NCBI GenBank assembly: GCA_944470555.2 | Contig: OX104131.1 | Span: forward strand, 14,314,515 to 14,378,514 | DNA from: Heterobilharzia americana | Taxonomy: Eukaryota > Platyhelminthes > Trematoda > Strigeidida > Schistosomatidae | Direction: 5' to 3' | Length of the DNA: 64,000 bases | Shown: piece after piece, positions 1-12,300 of the stretch | How positions within the stretch are numbered: the stretch's first letter is position 1 | Layout of the letters: every line of letters starts with the position of its first letter | Program-made: the position numbers and the translations under genes | Notes under the pieces: model-generated | What the model saw: the letters and a program-made list of their open reading frames with translations, nothing else | What the model was told of the DNA's origin: nothing | Database searches by the model: none

Positions 1-2160
1 TCTCACCAGCACCACAGGTGATGCAAGTTAGAAAATGCCAAACGGGCCTTCTGTATTCGAGCTGATAATTCGTCAGCAATCAACCCATTCCGGCTGGTGC
101 TACTCCTCAAGTAAGTGCAGTGGTCGACATATACCACCACTTTACTCCCTATCACTAAACTGGGAGTACTTGCAGCAGACCAGTCCTGGAGCATCATCTT
201 ACATTTAACAGATGTCAAACATATGTCGTGTCAAACATACTCAGATTTCTGCTCTACGCGTTCACAACATTTTTGAATTTTGTCAGCGTCTTCACCTAGC
301 AGGACAACATCGTCTGCATACTCCAAACCAACCAAATAGCCACCGGGAAGTAGATCAATCTCTGTGAAGTCAGACGTGCCTATGGTTATGTCCATTAGTA
401 TGTCTACGACGAAATTAAATAGGAACGGCGACAGTGAACATCCCTGCCGGACACCACTAGTTATCAGTTCTGATGACAACTCTCCATAAGCTCTTGAGAC
501 GGCTACATGAGTTCCAGCAGAGAGCTTTAGTTAGCGTTAGATACTTGTTCGGTACTTCCTTCCTAGTCAAACACTTCTACGACACCTAACTGTCGACTAT
601 GTCAAATGCCGCCTTTATGTCAAGAAATATGTTAAGTTTAGGCCGCCGGTAGGTATTTCTGTGTTCCAGAACCCGTCGGAGGGTGAAAACATGATCGATA
701 CAGCCTCGTCCAGCTCTGTCTGAAAACTGACTGATTTTCTCAAGTTTTCTGTTCTTGAGCTCCGGTTAGACGTCGGATAACTGGACGCTAGGATCTTGGA
801 TACAATATTAGTCAAATTAATTCCCTATGGTTGTAGTAAAAAGACTTTCCCTTCTTATGAACTAGGATAATAGGTGAAGTGCGTGAGTCTAATGACGCTA
901 CTTCTAATTCCCATACACTACCTAGTACCTCCGTCACTTTAATCATCAACTTCCTACCTCCATTTTCAAACACTTCAGGTGGCAAACTGTCAGGCCCTGC
1001 TTTGCATCTTTTTAGGTTCGATACAACCTTTTCAACTTCAACTCCCATTCAGTTTCAGGCTGAATTTTGGGCAACTGAAGAGTTTGCTGAGGCCCAGTTG
1101 AACTGTCCTCCACAGTTTTCTGCCCAACGTTCTAATCGCCTGTCCTGGAAAGTTATTGTTTTAAGTGATGGTTTCACTCACCTTCGTCTTCTTGCCGGTA
1201 TCTGTAATAGGCATTATTAGTTGCCGTGTGTTACCAAACGCTGATGCCTTCTCTCTCTCGCTCACTTTCGACACTGATTACTGCTCGCGGTCGACTCGAA
1301 GACTCAGGGAAAATATGTTTGGGTTGCTTTTGCTCTTCATCGTGGTCAGAGTGAGCTGTAATCAGTCTTCTCGCATCAGTCAGTTCGGATGACGTTGCAA
1401 AAGTCCAATGGTATTTGCTAACCTTCAGGTGCAGGTTACCAATTGTTTTACCGTTTTTTCCACAGCTGGCTTAATATCGCCCCAGGTTCCCTTAGAATGA
1501 ACATTGCTGTCATGTTAAGATAAATGCTAAGCTAACTTCCCTCTATGTGCTTACTTGGAGTTCTTGTCTTCCAATCGAGTATAGATAGCCTTTACTATCG
1601 CCTGTTTACTGCAACCTGTAAGGTACAGACATGCTCGACGCCGTACTAGCACTTGATCGGAGTCCAAGCAGGTGCTCCAGAAAGAGCGACAATCCTCCAC
1701 CGATCCTCTTCGATGATGACTTATAGCAATGTGACTCATCTGTGTGCATCGTTGGTTTGATGTCGGTGGAAGCCATGTGTGACAGTGTTGCTCCCTATAC
1801 TTAAAGTTAGCGCCAGCCAGAAACAAGTGATTGTCGGAACAAAATTGCCACAGATGATCACCGTTGTCGTCTCGTTGGCAAGGAATACCATAGATACCTT
1901 CAAGATGCTCTCCTGATTGGCTCAGTTTCTTTACCTGTGTGTTAAAGTCACCCGCCATTTTGACTGCATCTGAAGGTTTTGCTTTCTGCAGCAAAGTTGA
2001 CAGATTTCTATAGAATTCATCCTTTGCATCACCCGAACTACAGTCGGTGGGTGCGTAGGGGGAGATTACGAATAATCACCGGTTTGTCTCACAATCCTTC
2101 TCAGTTCCTACAGACCCATTCAGTCGAACAACACATAGATGGCTGTTTACTGGTATTCAG
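1..2160 (-). mobile_element. LINE family A copy, EN-RT, degenerate, 3' end outside window
   Basis: This is a non-LTR retrotransposon read on the minus strand. An APE-type endonuclease part lies at about 1551-2065, with a GDFN motif after AGDF context, an HIAISH motif and a late SDQVLV segment. Reverse transcriptase follows at about 231-1048: GVRQGCSLSPF, then the catalytic YADD box at 309-320. The thumb region (ISTSRNG-like, ARIQKARLAF) is at 3-218. The endonuclease frame continues upstream of the first Met as SPYAPTDCSSGDAKDEF. Stops and frameshifts split the protein into at least five frames, so the copy is dead. YADD itself is intact. Clade is not certain from reading alone; RTE-like or CR1-like are the options known in schistosomes. 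Confidence 0.85.
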
Positions 2161-2165
2161 TTGAG

Positions 2166-2500
2166 AGGTGCACTTTCTACCCTACAGCTCAGTGGTATGC
2201 CTACATGAGCATTTGCAAGCAAGTATATTTGTTGGATATCTGCTCACCGAATTCTATCATTTTTTGTTATATTGCACTAGGGTGGAAGATTCAATATCAC
2301 TATGAACTTTGGATGATGCTAGATAGTTAGAAGCAATCGGCCTTCTGCCGATTTTGCGATTGCAGTCGCTATAATTTTAATTATTGACATCTCGAAAACC
2401 TGTAAGGTTTTGTTTAGTATTATAAGCATCTGTTGATTGGCCCTGGCTATATATTGTTACTTCAGCGTCTGTATTGGACTGCGTGAAGTGAAATAATCAA
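2166..2500. other. AT-rich spacer, nothing recognised
   Basis: This stretch separates two minus-strand LINE copies. No conserved frame, tRNA-like box pair or repeat unit was recognised. It may hold the diverged 5' part of the family A copy. Confidence 0.4.
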
Positions 2501-2504
2501 ATAT

Positions 2505-3345
2505 TTATTATTTTTATTTGTCGCTTGGGTTCCTAGTGAATCATAGAGCTTCAGTAGAACGTCGCCATTCACTCTTTTCTCTACAGTCTTTTGGACCTAG
2601 TTCCACGACTGACCACAAGCTTTCATTTATTCCCCACACCATCTTCTCCATGTCACCCTCGCCTCGGACGCCCCACTCGTCGTTTCCTCGTTGAGTGCCA
2701 CTCAACGGTCTGGCCTGGTGCGTGATCCACCCAAACGGTCTTCTCAGTGTGTATGTCCAATGCAACCCATCTCCACTTTCTTCTACTGAATATTTATTGG
2801 GGATAGGTTCGTGGTTGGTTCGTTGCCAGCCAGCCAGCAGCCAGAGTTCCTCCTTGCTTATTCTTATTATTCTGGCCATTTGATCTTCAGTGTCAGTATC
2901 GAGCGTAGGCGGCAGCTATTGGTGTGATGCATGTGTGTAGTTTGTTGAGAATCCCTTTCGTAACGTGCCAAGTCTCTGAATGAACCATACAGAAGCACTG
3001 ACTTGACTGACATTAGTGTAGAAAATCCGGATCTTGTTCTTGATGCTGAGTATAGTAGATCTACACAGTGATTTCAGACTAATGAAGGCCTGTCTTGCTT
3101 TTCTAATCATGGCTTTGACATCCTCTTCTGTGCGGCCTGTAGTTGAGATTATGCTACCTGGGGAGGTGGAAGAAACAACTTTCTTTACGTTTCTCCTGTT
3201 GATGGTGATTGGTGCTTGTCGTTGTTGTCGGTGGTGGTGGTTAGGTATCTTCATCACCTCTGTCTTCTCTACATTCACCTGAAGGAAGTCCCGTCTTCGC
3301 TGTTTCGTCTCTTCTGCCAACTTGTTAGTTTTCGTGTGTAGAAAA
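2505..3345 (-). mobile_element. LINE family B, 3' fragment (RT thumb to tail)
   Basis: Minus-strand 3' part of an RTE-like LINE. Frames at 2916-3320 and 2541-2879 contain NVEKTEVMKIP, a run of His/Gln, IRKARQAFISLK and then the family signature HTLRRPFGW. The 3' end carries the shared tail 'cttgggttcctagt' on the plus strand, followed by a short (AAT)n-like tail at about 2500-2520. The element is 5'-truncated inside the RT thumb and frameshifted. Five other copies of this family lie in the window. Confidence 0.82.
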
Positions 3346-3379
3346 TGATCAAGTAAATATCCCTATTTTAGTTGGTAAA

Positions 3380-3475
3380 CAAGTTTTTTTATAAAATAAA
3401 GAAGCCTAATTGGCCATTTCACTAGTTTTTAGAGTGGCCTCTAGAGTCACTCTATGTAGCGTCGTATATTGTCAA
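3380..3475. mobile_element. MITE-like short repeat, one end clear
   Basis: The right end reads like the terminal repeat of the small palindromic elements at 46.7 and 46.9 kb: a CCAATTAGG-type core followed by a CTAGAGTCAC-type end. The left end is not clear. Probably a decayed copy. Confidence 0.4.
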
Positions 3476-4440
3476 TGTTGAGCTTAGGATGGTAGTCTAA
3501 TGATGATGAGATTAATGGAAGATGTCATTCATTATATGGGCCTTTTTCTCATCATGAAGTGAAATGATGAGCAGAATTTCATTGACATTCGTGGTGATAT
3601 TGTGTCCCTACTCTAATTCATTGTATACTGCGGTATTTATAAGTTTCACGGTTGCACTGTTCAATGAATATATCTGTAGAATGTTCCAAATAGATTAAAG
3701 ACTTGACATTCTAGCCTCATGACTAAACAGTGGAAATGTAACCATGGTTCCTGGAACTTTTACGTTTTTGGTCTAATGGAATGTGTAATATATGTGTGGA
3801 ATGTAGAACTACTACCTTCAGATCACACTTTTGGTGATTACTTGGTGTTTGAAAGACATTAGGAAGCGGTAAGGCGGTAGAAGGTTTATTATCAAGATGC
3901 ATGTACAATACTACAGATACATATTGTGAACTTGGTTATTTTCGTACCTTTCTGGAAGGACTTTCTTTATCGATTCAATATTATTAACCAATCTAATATT
4001 CACACTATGATTGCGTGACTTTTCGTGAAAATTCAGTTTGTTACGATTGTTTTTATATATTTTCAGGGATTTCTGTGAAATATTACAAGCTTCTTTGATA
4101 AATCTAAGCGATAAACGTTTTCACAATCATTTTATTCCCCGTTTAAATGAGATATGTTTAGCAATTTAGGAGCTTTAGGATTTGTTTCCAGCATCAATGG
4201 AACCAGATGATAGACCGATTTTTTCACTGAAACCAATTTGGAATAATATATTTTACACCATAACAGTTCTCGTACCGAATGAAATACTCATGGATAGAAT
4301 CAGACAAATGATCCTTACCACTTAGCTTTTTTATGACTCATCCAGTTTAGTGCTGACTTCTGCTGATCGCCAGTTTCCACTCCTTTTCATAAAGTGACTG
4401 TCTTGTTATTAAAGTTGTATACATCATAGACACTGACATG
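3476..4440. other. AT-rich spacer, nothing recognised
   Basis: No splice-flanked coding frame or repeat unit could be supported here. The frame on the minus strand at 3723-3908 looks like chance. Confidence 0.4.
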
Positions 4441-4444
4441 AATT

Positions 4445-4590
4445 AGAGAACTATTGAAAACTTGAGAGCACTGGAGAGCTGTTTTATCCTGGTATGAGAC
4501 TCCTCAATAATACTCACTCACGACTCCGCCGGGAATCGATGGTTCTCCAGTTGATGTCAGTTCGTGGTGAATACAATGTTAAAAATAAAA
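4445..4590 (-). mobile_element. tRNA-like SINE, family gamma, decayed
   Basis: Minus-strand copy of the same unit as 12118-12300. The match runs through the 'gggactcctcagcagt'-type block, here 'tgagactcctcaataata', and the 'ggatcgaacg' B-box region, here mutated. The 5' tRNA-like part is lost. Confidence 0.5.
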
Positions 4591-4666
4591 TCCCCACAGA
4601 CATCAGATTACATTCTTGATATTATTCATGCCTATTGTATTTCTTTGTTGTTTTCAAGCTTTACTC

Positions 4667-4690
4667 CACACACACACACACACACACACA
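4667..4690 (+). repeat. (CA)12 microsatellite
   Basis: A pure dinucleotide run of 24 bases. Confidence 0.95.
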
Positions 4691-5260
4691 GGGAGAGAAA
4701 AAACAATGAAATAACTCGTTCCTCTAACTTTTTGAATTACACCCTGCATTTCTTGACTAGTAGTAAAACACATATATGATGAAGGTTCAAATGGACAGTT
4801 TCTTTGTCTCTCAAAACACTTTAAACGTGGCATGCAATTATCTGAACCAATGACATCGTATAAATGAGTTATTAGTGTAACTGAAATCTTCTTCTTCTTG
4901 TTATGCAAATATTTCATCTTTCATTCTTTCCTATGGGGAATCAATTTTAGAGTATGGTCAGGGTTGTTCTTTTTGTTGTCTTAGTTACCTTCCTATACAT
5001 CCACATATCTATCATTTTTGAGTTCTATTTACGTTGCTTTTCCTGCAAGATTTATTATTTGTATGTATTTCTTTTTGTCCTGTATCCGGTTCCTTTTCCT
5101 TACATACCCATTCATCCTGGTTTTTATATAGTAATCATGTTAAAAATAGCTAGTTAATTGATTTTAGCTTATAGAGAAAAATATATTCAAGTTTACACCA
5201 AGCAGATTGTTCATTGGACATGGGTATTCAAATAAGGCTGGCGGTGATGTTGCTCAGTCA

Positions 5261-5372
5261 CTGACTGACTGACTGACTGACTGACTGACTGACTGACTGA
5301 CTGACTGACTGACTGACTGACTGACTGACTGACTGACTGACTGACTGACTGACTGACTGACTGACTGACTGA
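5261..5372 (+). repeat. (CTGA)28 tetranucleotide microsatellite
   Basis: About 112 bases of uninterrupted CTGA units. Read on the minus strand it gives an open SVSQ repeat frame, which is a composition artefact, not a gene. It is an unusually long and pure tract and is likely to be highly polymorphic. Confidence 0.97.
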
Positions 5373-5689
5373 AAGGTATTTTCAACCTGGTGGTTATGAT
5401 GTCACTGATAATGATTTGAGAAATAAGTGAAAGCATTCCATGAGCCCAAACGATCATTCATTTATGTCTCATTACTAATTAATTGAAATATTCAAGATAG
5501 TAAACACCAATGTCTTTTTGTTGTTGTAAAAACTCAAGGTGATGCTACAGAATAGAATTTGTAGCCAACTTTCATCTTTGCGTGAATATTTTAACATTCC
5601 GTTACTTGTTCTCCATATTTTTTTGTTTGACTGTCATCTCTCTATACAACTCAACAACCACATGTAGTAGGCTTCGAATCACACGTCAT

Positions 5690-5825
5690 GTGTATATGGA
5701 GTAATGAGACTGTCTGGTTGCTCATCTCTCAGTAGGTTGACTGGGGTTGGAACTCATAACTGGTTAGCTTTAAATTTGACTGCGTAAACCAGTGGATTAC
5801 AGCTCCACACCATATAATTATTAGA
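5690..5825 (-). mobile_element. tRNA-like SINE, family delta
   Basis: On the minus strand it reads GTTCCAACCCCAG as a B-box-like block, followed by GAGATGAGCAACCAGACAGT. The same block follows the B box at 15600-15760 and 16600-16715. Low sequence identity indicates age. Confidence 0.5.
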
Positions 5826-6375
5826 CAATATAACAGGTGAAATTCTCTTGTCGTTTGTATTATCACTTCACACTGCGCGAATCATCCTTCTGTTCTCTGT
5901 GATTCATCGATCAGCTAGACCTATATATGTTCGTGACGAAAGCGAAATCCTTCAATCCAGTGACGAGTACATCTGCCTTCTTTTCATAAGTATCAGTTTT
6001 TTTGAAGAAGTTATCTATTCTAACATCATATCTACTGAGTTTTCTCCAGGGATGTTGGTCCATAACGAACAATAAATCATTGTAAACTGTATATAGTCTC
6101 TTTTTTTTCCAACTCATGGAGCAGATTGTGATAATCTCTTGTTACTACTGTAAGCAAACACATCAGTGATTAATGTAGGTGTGTTTATCTGGGTTTGTGA
6201 AAAGAAATTTTTTCAATGTCAACCTTTATTATAACAATATGTTAGTGTTATACACGTTTAAAATGGACTCAAAGGACAATTAATTCATGATTGTAAAATC
6301 TACTGATTTTATGCTCTGAGTGCAAAAAACACCCACTGATTCGTTTCCAATAATGATTTTTATTGAGCTTTGTCA
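5826..6375. other. Spacer, nothing recognised
   Basis: Two overlapping frames (5848-6075 plus and 5911-6117 minus) show no family signature. I could not support a gene or a repeat here. Confidence 0.35.
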
Positions 6376-6379
6376 AAGA

Positions 6380-7160
6380 TGTTTTTATGGAAGTTTCTCT
6401 CTAGTGTCAAGTCTCCTGGATTTCAAATCTTCACAGGCGTCTCTTTAATAGGCCTAAAGTATGCAGAGACGATATACTCCTGACACGTTAGAGTGGTTAG
6501 AACAAGATGTGATGCCTGGTTACGGTCCAGGAAACGATAGGAATCAGTGGTTGAGAACTCTTGGTGAAATGACTAAAAATCGATGACAATTGTGCAGATT
6601 TATTCGACGTCTTCTAAAGCTTGAATATTTGCACTAATCTTTATCTTCAGATTGCTTATTCTTTCACATAACTTTGCCTACCTCGATATCAAACGTTTTC
6701 TCTTTATGCTACTGTGGAGTGTGTCAACGTGAAGTAATGCAGTCCTCAGCGAGGTTCTATGTTGATTTCGTCTGTCTATCTGTCTAGTCCTGAATGGCGA
6801 AAATGTTAGCAATATGCAGTCTCTGGACACACAAAGTTACGATCTGAGAGTATTTGGGATGCCTTTCTCACCAACGAAATACAAATTGCTTCTACAAAAC
6901 TCTTCTATGTTCAGCAGTAAGTAGTGACTTGGAACACTCATTGAGCGCTACACTTACTTGTGAAGTGGGTTCAGATCTTGTAGATCAATAACTGACGAGT
7001 TCTTGACATGGATACAAAAGGCTGGATTGGTTTTTGCCAACGTACGCCATCTATAATACTGCCATAATATTCGACTGCCTATTACGCGTTGAGTAGTATA
7101 CCGAGCTGCAGTTATAAAATATGCCCATTTTAGATGGACAATATTACAAATAATCAATTG
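6380..7160 (+). mobile_element. LINE family A, shuffled RT and 3' UTR fragments
   Basis: Around 6450-6490 a decayed LKYAD(D) RT box is visible. It jumps at about 6525 into the family 3' UTR, which begins with the 'ggttgagaactcttgg' block and runs to 'gttgatttcgtctgtc' at about 6775. From 6830 a second fragment reads FGMPFSPTKYKLLLQ, then IQKAGLVFANVRHL and NIRLPIT, the RT thumb. The order (3' UTR before thumb) means two copies or a rearranged one. Stops are frequent. Confidence 0.7.
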
Positions 7161-7357
7161 AAAACTATTCTAGAAGCTAAATGAATTCTTCAGGTCAACA
7201 AGAAGTCCTAAATACAATGTATACACAAGTTGATTCAAGTAGAGGAAAGTTATTTGACTTAATTACTCTCAAAAAGTGGAGTTGATGATTGATACCAAAG
7301 TAAAATGGTTGATTGTTTCTAGATAAACTAAGTTAACAAGTCAAATGCAACCTTTAA

Positions 7358-7382
7358 TATAATAATAATAATAATAATAATC
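7358..7382 (+). repeat. (TAA)n trinucleotide tract
   Basis: About eight units. Read on the minus strand it follows GGAATAAAGCG, so it probably is the 3' tail of a minus-strand retroelement lying at higher coordinates. Confidence 0.85.
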
Positions 7383-7383
7383 G

Positions 7384-7900
7384 CTTTATTCCAAACAATA
7401 TGTAAGGCAGTATAGGATTCTCAGCATGTAATTTTTCAACAAATTCACTCTCAGAACAATACTTTCAGACGAAACGGTTATTGCATCGGAATGATGTTAA
7501 TAATAATAGTATTCAAGGCAATAATGTGAAATAGCCAGCTGGTTGTTGATAGGCATGCGGTCCATAATGAAGAATCAACAGAAATGCAAGCGTAATTTTG
7601 GTGATAGCTGTTCATTCAGACAGTACAAATATCTGCAACTGAAGCTAAGCATCTAACGGATAGAAATATGATTAACTTTTTTACACTGAAGAATCCATTT
7701 CCATATAACATAACACTTTTTCTCTGCTTTGTTATTGATTTGAGAAAAGGAGAGTTGGAAACAGTTTAAAAATATGCAAGAGTACATGATATGTTCAAAG
7801 GACATATGTAGATGATTAATACAAATTGAAAGGGAAGAATTTGATGAAAAATGTTCTACGGATGAATTTGGTAGCCCAAGGTTCAAATAGGCCGCCGTTT
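7384..7900 (-). mobile_element. Candidate 3' end of an unidentified retroelement
   Basis: On the minus strand this stretch ends in an AATAAA motif immediately followed by an (ATT)n tail, which is how RTE-like LINEs end. The 77-codon frame at 7653-7886 has no recognised motif. The call rests on the tail structure alone. Confidence 0.35.
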
Positions 7901-7919
7901 ATGCGTAGAAACATGCTTG

Positions 7920-9398
7920 CTTCTCAATGTCACACAACAGACGATGTCTCACTGTAAAGAATACGTTATCAGAATATGTGGTGCTCACACCACTATTGCA
8001 GAAGGTGTGGAAAGAAGAGAAGGTACCTGGCCATTGATTGGAAGAAGGGTTACCTTGTCAAACTCCCGAAGAAGAGAGACCTCAGTGTTTGCAAGAACCG
8101 GCGCGGAATCACTCTCCTGTCCACCCAAAGCAGGCAAAATATTAAGCTGCATCATCTTGGAGAGACTGGAGACTGGATTCAAAACTACGACCGGAACAGG
8201 CTGGCTTCAGGAAGTACAAATCATGTGCAGACCAAATTGCAACGCTACACTGCGCATCATCATAGAACAGAGTATAGAATGGCAGTCAACTCTACACCTC
8301 AACTTTATCGACTTTGAGAAGGCCTTTGACAGCGTCGACCGAGAAGTAATTTGGAAACTGCTTCACTACTACGGAGTACTGCAAACCTTTATCAGCCTCA
8401 TTCAACAACTATATGAAGACGCCATATACCAGCCAAGTAATTCTCAATGGGAAGCTCAGTGATGCCTTTGAAGTGAAGACAGGAGTGAAACAAGGTTGCC
8501 TACTATCTCCCATGATATTCCTTATTGTGGTGGACTGAATCATGCAGCAAACAGTGGGCAGCGATAAGAGGGGGATACGCTGCACTACGGAAAAGAACTT
8601 AGGAGACCTGGATTTCGCCGATGACTTGTGCCTGATGCCACACAAACTTGGAGACCTACAGGCGAAAACTAACAAGTTGACAGAAGAGGCAACGAAGACG
8701 GAACTTCAAGTGAATATAGAGAAGACAGAAGTGAGAAGCGGGAGAAACTTAAAGGAAGTAACCTCTTTCACTTATCTAGGAAGCACTGTTTCAACTACAG
8801 GCGGCACAGACGAGTATGTCAAAGTCAAAATCGGAAAAGCAAGACATGCGTTCATTAACCTGAACCAGTGTGGAGATCTTCTGCACTCCACTCAGCATAC
8901 AGCGTGAACAAGATCCGGATTTTCAACACCAATGTCAAGTCAGTGCTTCTGTATGGTTGAGAGACTTGGCGCGTTACGAAAGGGATTTCCAATAAACTAC
9001 AGACATTCGTCAACAACTGCTTACGCTCGCTATTGAAGATCAGATGGATTGCCAGAAAGAATAAGCAACAAGGAGCTCTGGGAACGACCAACCAAGAAGC
9101 TATCGCTCAAAAAATATGCAGTGGAAGGAAGTGGAGATGGATTGGATTGGGCATACACTGAGAAGGCCGACTGAGGATATCACACGTCAGGCCCTCGAGT
9201 GGAATCCCCATGAGAAGCGACGAGTTGGACATCCGAGGGTGACATGGAGGAGGTCGTGCGAGGAGGACATGAGAGCTTCTGGGCTGTCGTGGAGCCAGGT
9301 TCAAAAGATTTCGGCGAACAGAGTTTACTGGAGACTTGCTACTGAAGCCCTATGTTCCATTAGGAACCCAAGGGACTAATAATAATAATAATAATATA
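7920..9398 (+). mobile_element. LINE family B, RT domain to (TAA)n tail
   Basis: Plus-strand RTE-like element, 5'-truncated. Visible in order: NFIDFEKAFDSVDREVIW (RT block, about 8298-8350), GVKQGCLLSPMIF (about 8488-8520, partly frameshifted), the catalytic FADD box at 8614-8625, NIEKTEV, FTYLGSTVSTTGG and GKARHAFINL, then HTLRRPTEDITRQALEW near 9140-9200. The element ends 'aacccaagggac' plus (TAA)n at 9379-9396. FADD is intact, but several in-frame stops and shifts (near 8462, 8538 and 8907) make the copy inactive. Confidence 0.88.
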
Positions 9399-9900
9399 AA
9401 TACATCGATTCATAACTACCATTCAGTGAACTTTCAATTTTCTTGCTGTTTAACATGTACATGAGATTAAGGTAATACCCCGTAAGGCGGCTCTACAGCG
9501 ATTCCATCTATCATTGAAGAATTACTGAAACTGTGTGTTTCTCGTTAGATTCAGTAGTCAACTTACGACCTGTGATTGAGCACTGGTTAAAGCGTAGTCA
9601 TAGCATAATATATGCTTAACTAATCGTCGAAATCATGAATCCCTACATGCTATACTATATGTTATACTGCATTATCGTGACATTGTTCAAACCACTGCGT
9701 TTAATCATATTAGATGTTCTTCTCGACTTTACTGGTGTTGAAGGTTCAAATTACTACTTAGCCAACGATTTTTTATGATTATACGCTTCATATCGACTTG
9801 TACAGAGAGTCATCTTCCCATTAACTAGAATTTTTTGAATTGTTAACCTGGGAAATCTGTTTTCCTTTTCAGTATTGTATATACTATTCATAAGAAGGTA
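9399..9900. other. Spacer, nothing recognised
   Basis: No conserved frame or box pair was seen between the LINE tail and the Penelope-like element. Confidence 0.35.
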
Positions 9901-9939
9901 TATAAGTAGTATGTCGTACAGTATCTTTTGAAAACCTGA

Positions 9940-11000
9940 CGCAGGTTAACGGTTGATTGGTAAAGTTTCCCAACAGAAGGATGGAGATACAAGGAGCGTC
10001 AGGGATTTGTTCACAATGAAAAAGTAGTCGAAGAACCAGCTGCCATTCCTGTATGTTTTAGTCAGTAGGACAAGTGCTGGAAAGCTGGAAACCCAAGTGT
10101 ACAGGAAGCCAACACACGCTGACGAAATTCTCAACTATAATAGCAACAATACACAAAACCAGTTGCTTGCAAACTCTATTCAAAGAGCGATAACACAGTG
10201 CAGTAGAACAACCACTGAAAAACGAAGAAAGTTACTTGATGTCTATCCTGAAAAGGAATGGCTACTTGTGAAACTTTATCAGAAAATGCCTATTCCGTTC
10301 AGCATCAATTAAAAAGTCACCGACAGGAATAAAAAACGAATAATCCCACTGTATATATCAGAAATCATGACAAGATTACTGAGACTACTTGGCTCATAAA
10401 CCAATAAATTCCCGGCAAACGGAAAACCATTACAAAATCACCTACAATAACTGTGGTCAACAATACATTGGACAAAGTGGTCTCCCTCTTCGCCTTCGTG
10501 TACATGAACACCAATTGGCTATTGAACATCACGACATTTTATCACTGATTTCAGTGCACGTGGATTATTATGGGCATGAATTCAATTTTGACAATGTAGA
10601 AATTTTGGACGGAGAGAGGAAACACAAAGAATATCAGAGAATTCCTGCAAGCCTTGCATTCAGGTTAGACACTAATCAATAGATGTATAGACATAGACCG
10701 GATCTATCAACCAATGAGGAAAATGATAGACGATAGAAAGGTTAGAGGTCAGGCACAGGGACAGCTAACGAAGAAATTTTCGCAGTCAATGACACTCATA
10801 GAGAGATGTTGACAGTTCACCTCATGTTGATGATGTCGTCTAGAAAGACGATGAAAGCTCCATGGCTAAACAACCCAGCTCTGAGAACACAGCACAACTA
10901 GTATCATCCATCTGAGCTACAAATACTCTCCACCATTTCAAGGCAAGAAAGAAAAATAGAGGAGCTGAAAAAAGACTCATTTTGGAAACGGAACACAGTT
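9940..11000 (+). mobile_element. Penelope-like element, RT end plus GIY-YIG, broken
   Basis: From about 10015 one frame reads NQLPFL.VLVSRTSAGKLE followed by QVYRKPTHADEILNYNSN, the block just after the RT catalytic part in Penelope-like elements. A second frame at 10389-10682 reads YNNCGQQYIGQSGLPLRLR and HEHQLAIEHHD, a GIY-YIG-type endonuclease core with QYIGQ. The region after it (to about 10910) encodes a tail ending TMKAPWLNNPALRTQHN with no clear motif. An in-frame stop near 10024, a frame break at 10312 and missing upstream RT blocks show a dead 5'-truncated copy. Confidence 0.75.
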
Positions 11001-12110
11001 ATCGTTTGCGTAGATAACATTACACACAAGTTAGGTAATTTTTTCCATCAAGTACTCGTTGTGGTTTGCCTAATAACCGATCTAAAATACCTCAATAGTG
11101 TTATCTTGTAAAATACTATCACTATTAACGGTAGTAATATTGCTAGAGTAATAAATATTATCAGTTTTTTCTCCTTCATTGATTTTCCTGTTTTCAGGCT
11201 TAATTGAGCGAATATTACTAGGCAAGTAACAAAAAAAGAATAAGCAGCTGACAAACAAACTTAATTTCTGCTAAAAAAATTATTTTTGTTTTTATTTCCG
11301 TTTTACACTATAATGAATATGCGTTGAGCTAAAGTTTTGTTATTGTTGTCATCGCTCCTTTTAAGCGGAAATTGTTTCTTCCCCTCTATACGATGTGTTG
11401 TGATGTATTGTGCTTGTCTGTTATGTATATTTTCCAGTTATTATTATCACAGAGTTAATCTGGAGGGCATATCTGTTTAAGCTTTTTTTAAAAATTTACT
11501 GTAAGTGCAATGAAAGAAAATTAAACAAAAATTCGATTGGTTTCTTCGTAAAGAAATTGATCGACTGAAAGACGATTTCTATTAGACACTCGCATAATTT
11601 GGAGGTACACAGAACCTTCTACTAGAGGTTCTGAGTGTTAAATCCCAACCAGTCGCATACCAAGACGAGATAGCTGTCTAGTGATCTAAAGTTTCCCATG
11701 GTGTCATGATGAAAACCACCTTTAAAATGTAAAATAAAATATTTCTTGTAAACTCGGGAGAAATTCCGCAGTGTATTTCTGTGCTAACTGCAAGTATCTT
11801 TCTTATTTTCCCAACCAAAGCACTAATTTATTCACATTACTGTTTGACCCATATCCTTTTCAGCGTAACTACTCCTCATTGGATATATATATATATTCAT
11901 TTCAAGGTCGTGTCGTTCACCTGTATTCATTGAATCATATAATGCGTAGTAAAAAAAATCAATACTTGAAGATGCTAAGTGACATGCCTAAAAATCAATA
12001 GTATCAATTGGCTATATCTACTGTGTTTCGCTTTTGAATGTAAAGGTACAAATATTTATGTACATATTTCCCACTTATCCTCAACTCACATTAGTATTTT
12101 CAAGTTAGTA
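11001..12110. other. AT-rich spacer, nothing recognised
   Basis: Long homopolymer runs and a short (AT)n at about 11884-11896. Frames at 11048-11254 and 11771-12001 are composition-driven and show no motif. Confidence 0.4.
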
Positions 12111-12117
12111 TTCATTG

Positions 12118-12300
12118 TAGACTGACATCAGTTGGAGGAACAATGAAAACCTGAGAGCAGTAAACAGCCGTCTCGTCCTAGCACGGGACTCCTCAGCAGT
12201 GCGCACCCACAACCCCGTAGGGGATCGAACGCGTGACCTTCAGGTTCCGTGGCCAGCACGTTACCATTGAGCCACTAGGTCGGAATCCAAGGGTCTATAT
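12118..12300 (-). mobile_element. tRNA-like SINE, family gamma
   Basis: The minus strand reads TAGTGGCTCAATGG (A-box-like) then GCGTTCGATCCC (B-box-like) at normal Pol III spacing. A SINE body follows, containing GGAGTCCCGTGCTAGG. This is the best preserved copy of this family in the window; 4445-4590 and 33320-33480 are related. Confidence 0.7.

Noticed and set aside
1..2160. Functional host endonuclease gene (CFDP2-like)
   Set aside because: Endonuclease plus RT text, repeated copies and many stops show a retrotransposon, not a domesticated gene.
2695..2883. Plus-strand frame opposite the LINE
   Set aside because: Shadow of the minus-strand LINE family B frame. The same applies to plus frames at 39471-39774, 40153-40386, 40549-41469 and 48482-49161.
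5261..5372. CRISPR-like array
   Set aside because: Units are 4 bases without spacers, in a eukaryotic genome.
5254..5457. Minus-strand frame with SVSQ repeats
   Set aside because: It is the CTGA microsatellite read as protein. A pure tetranucleotide repeat gives long open frames by itself.
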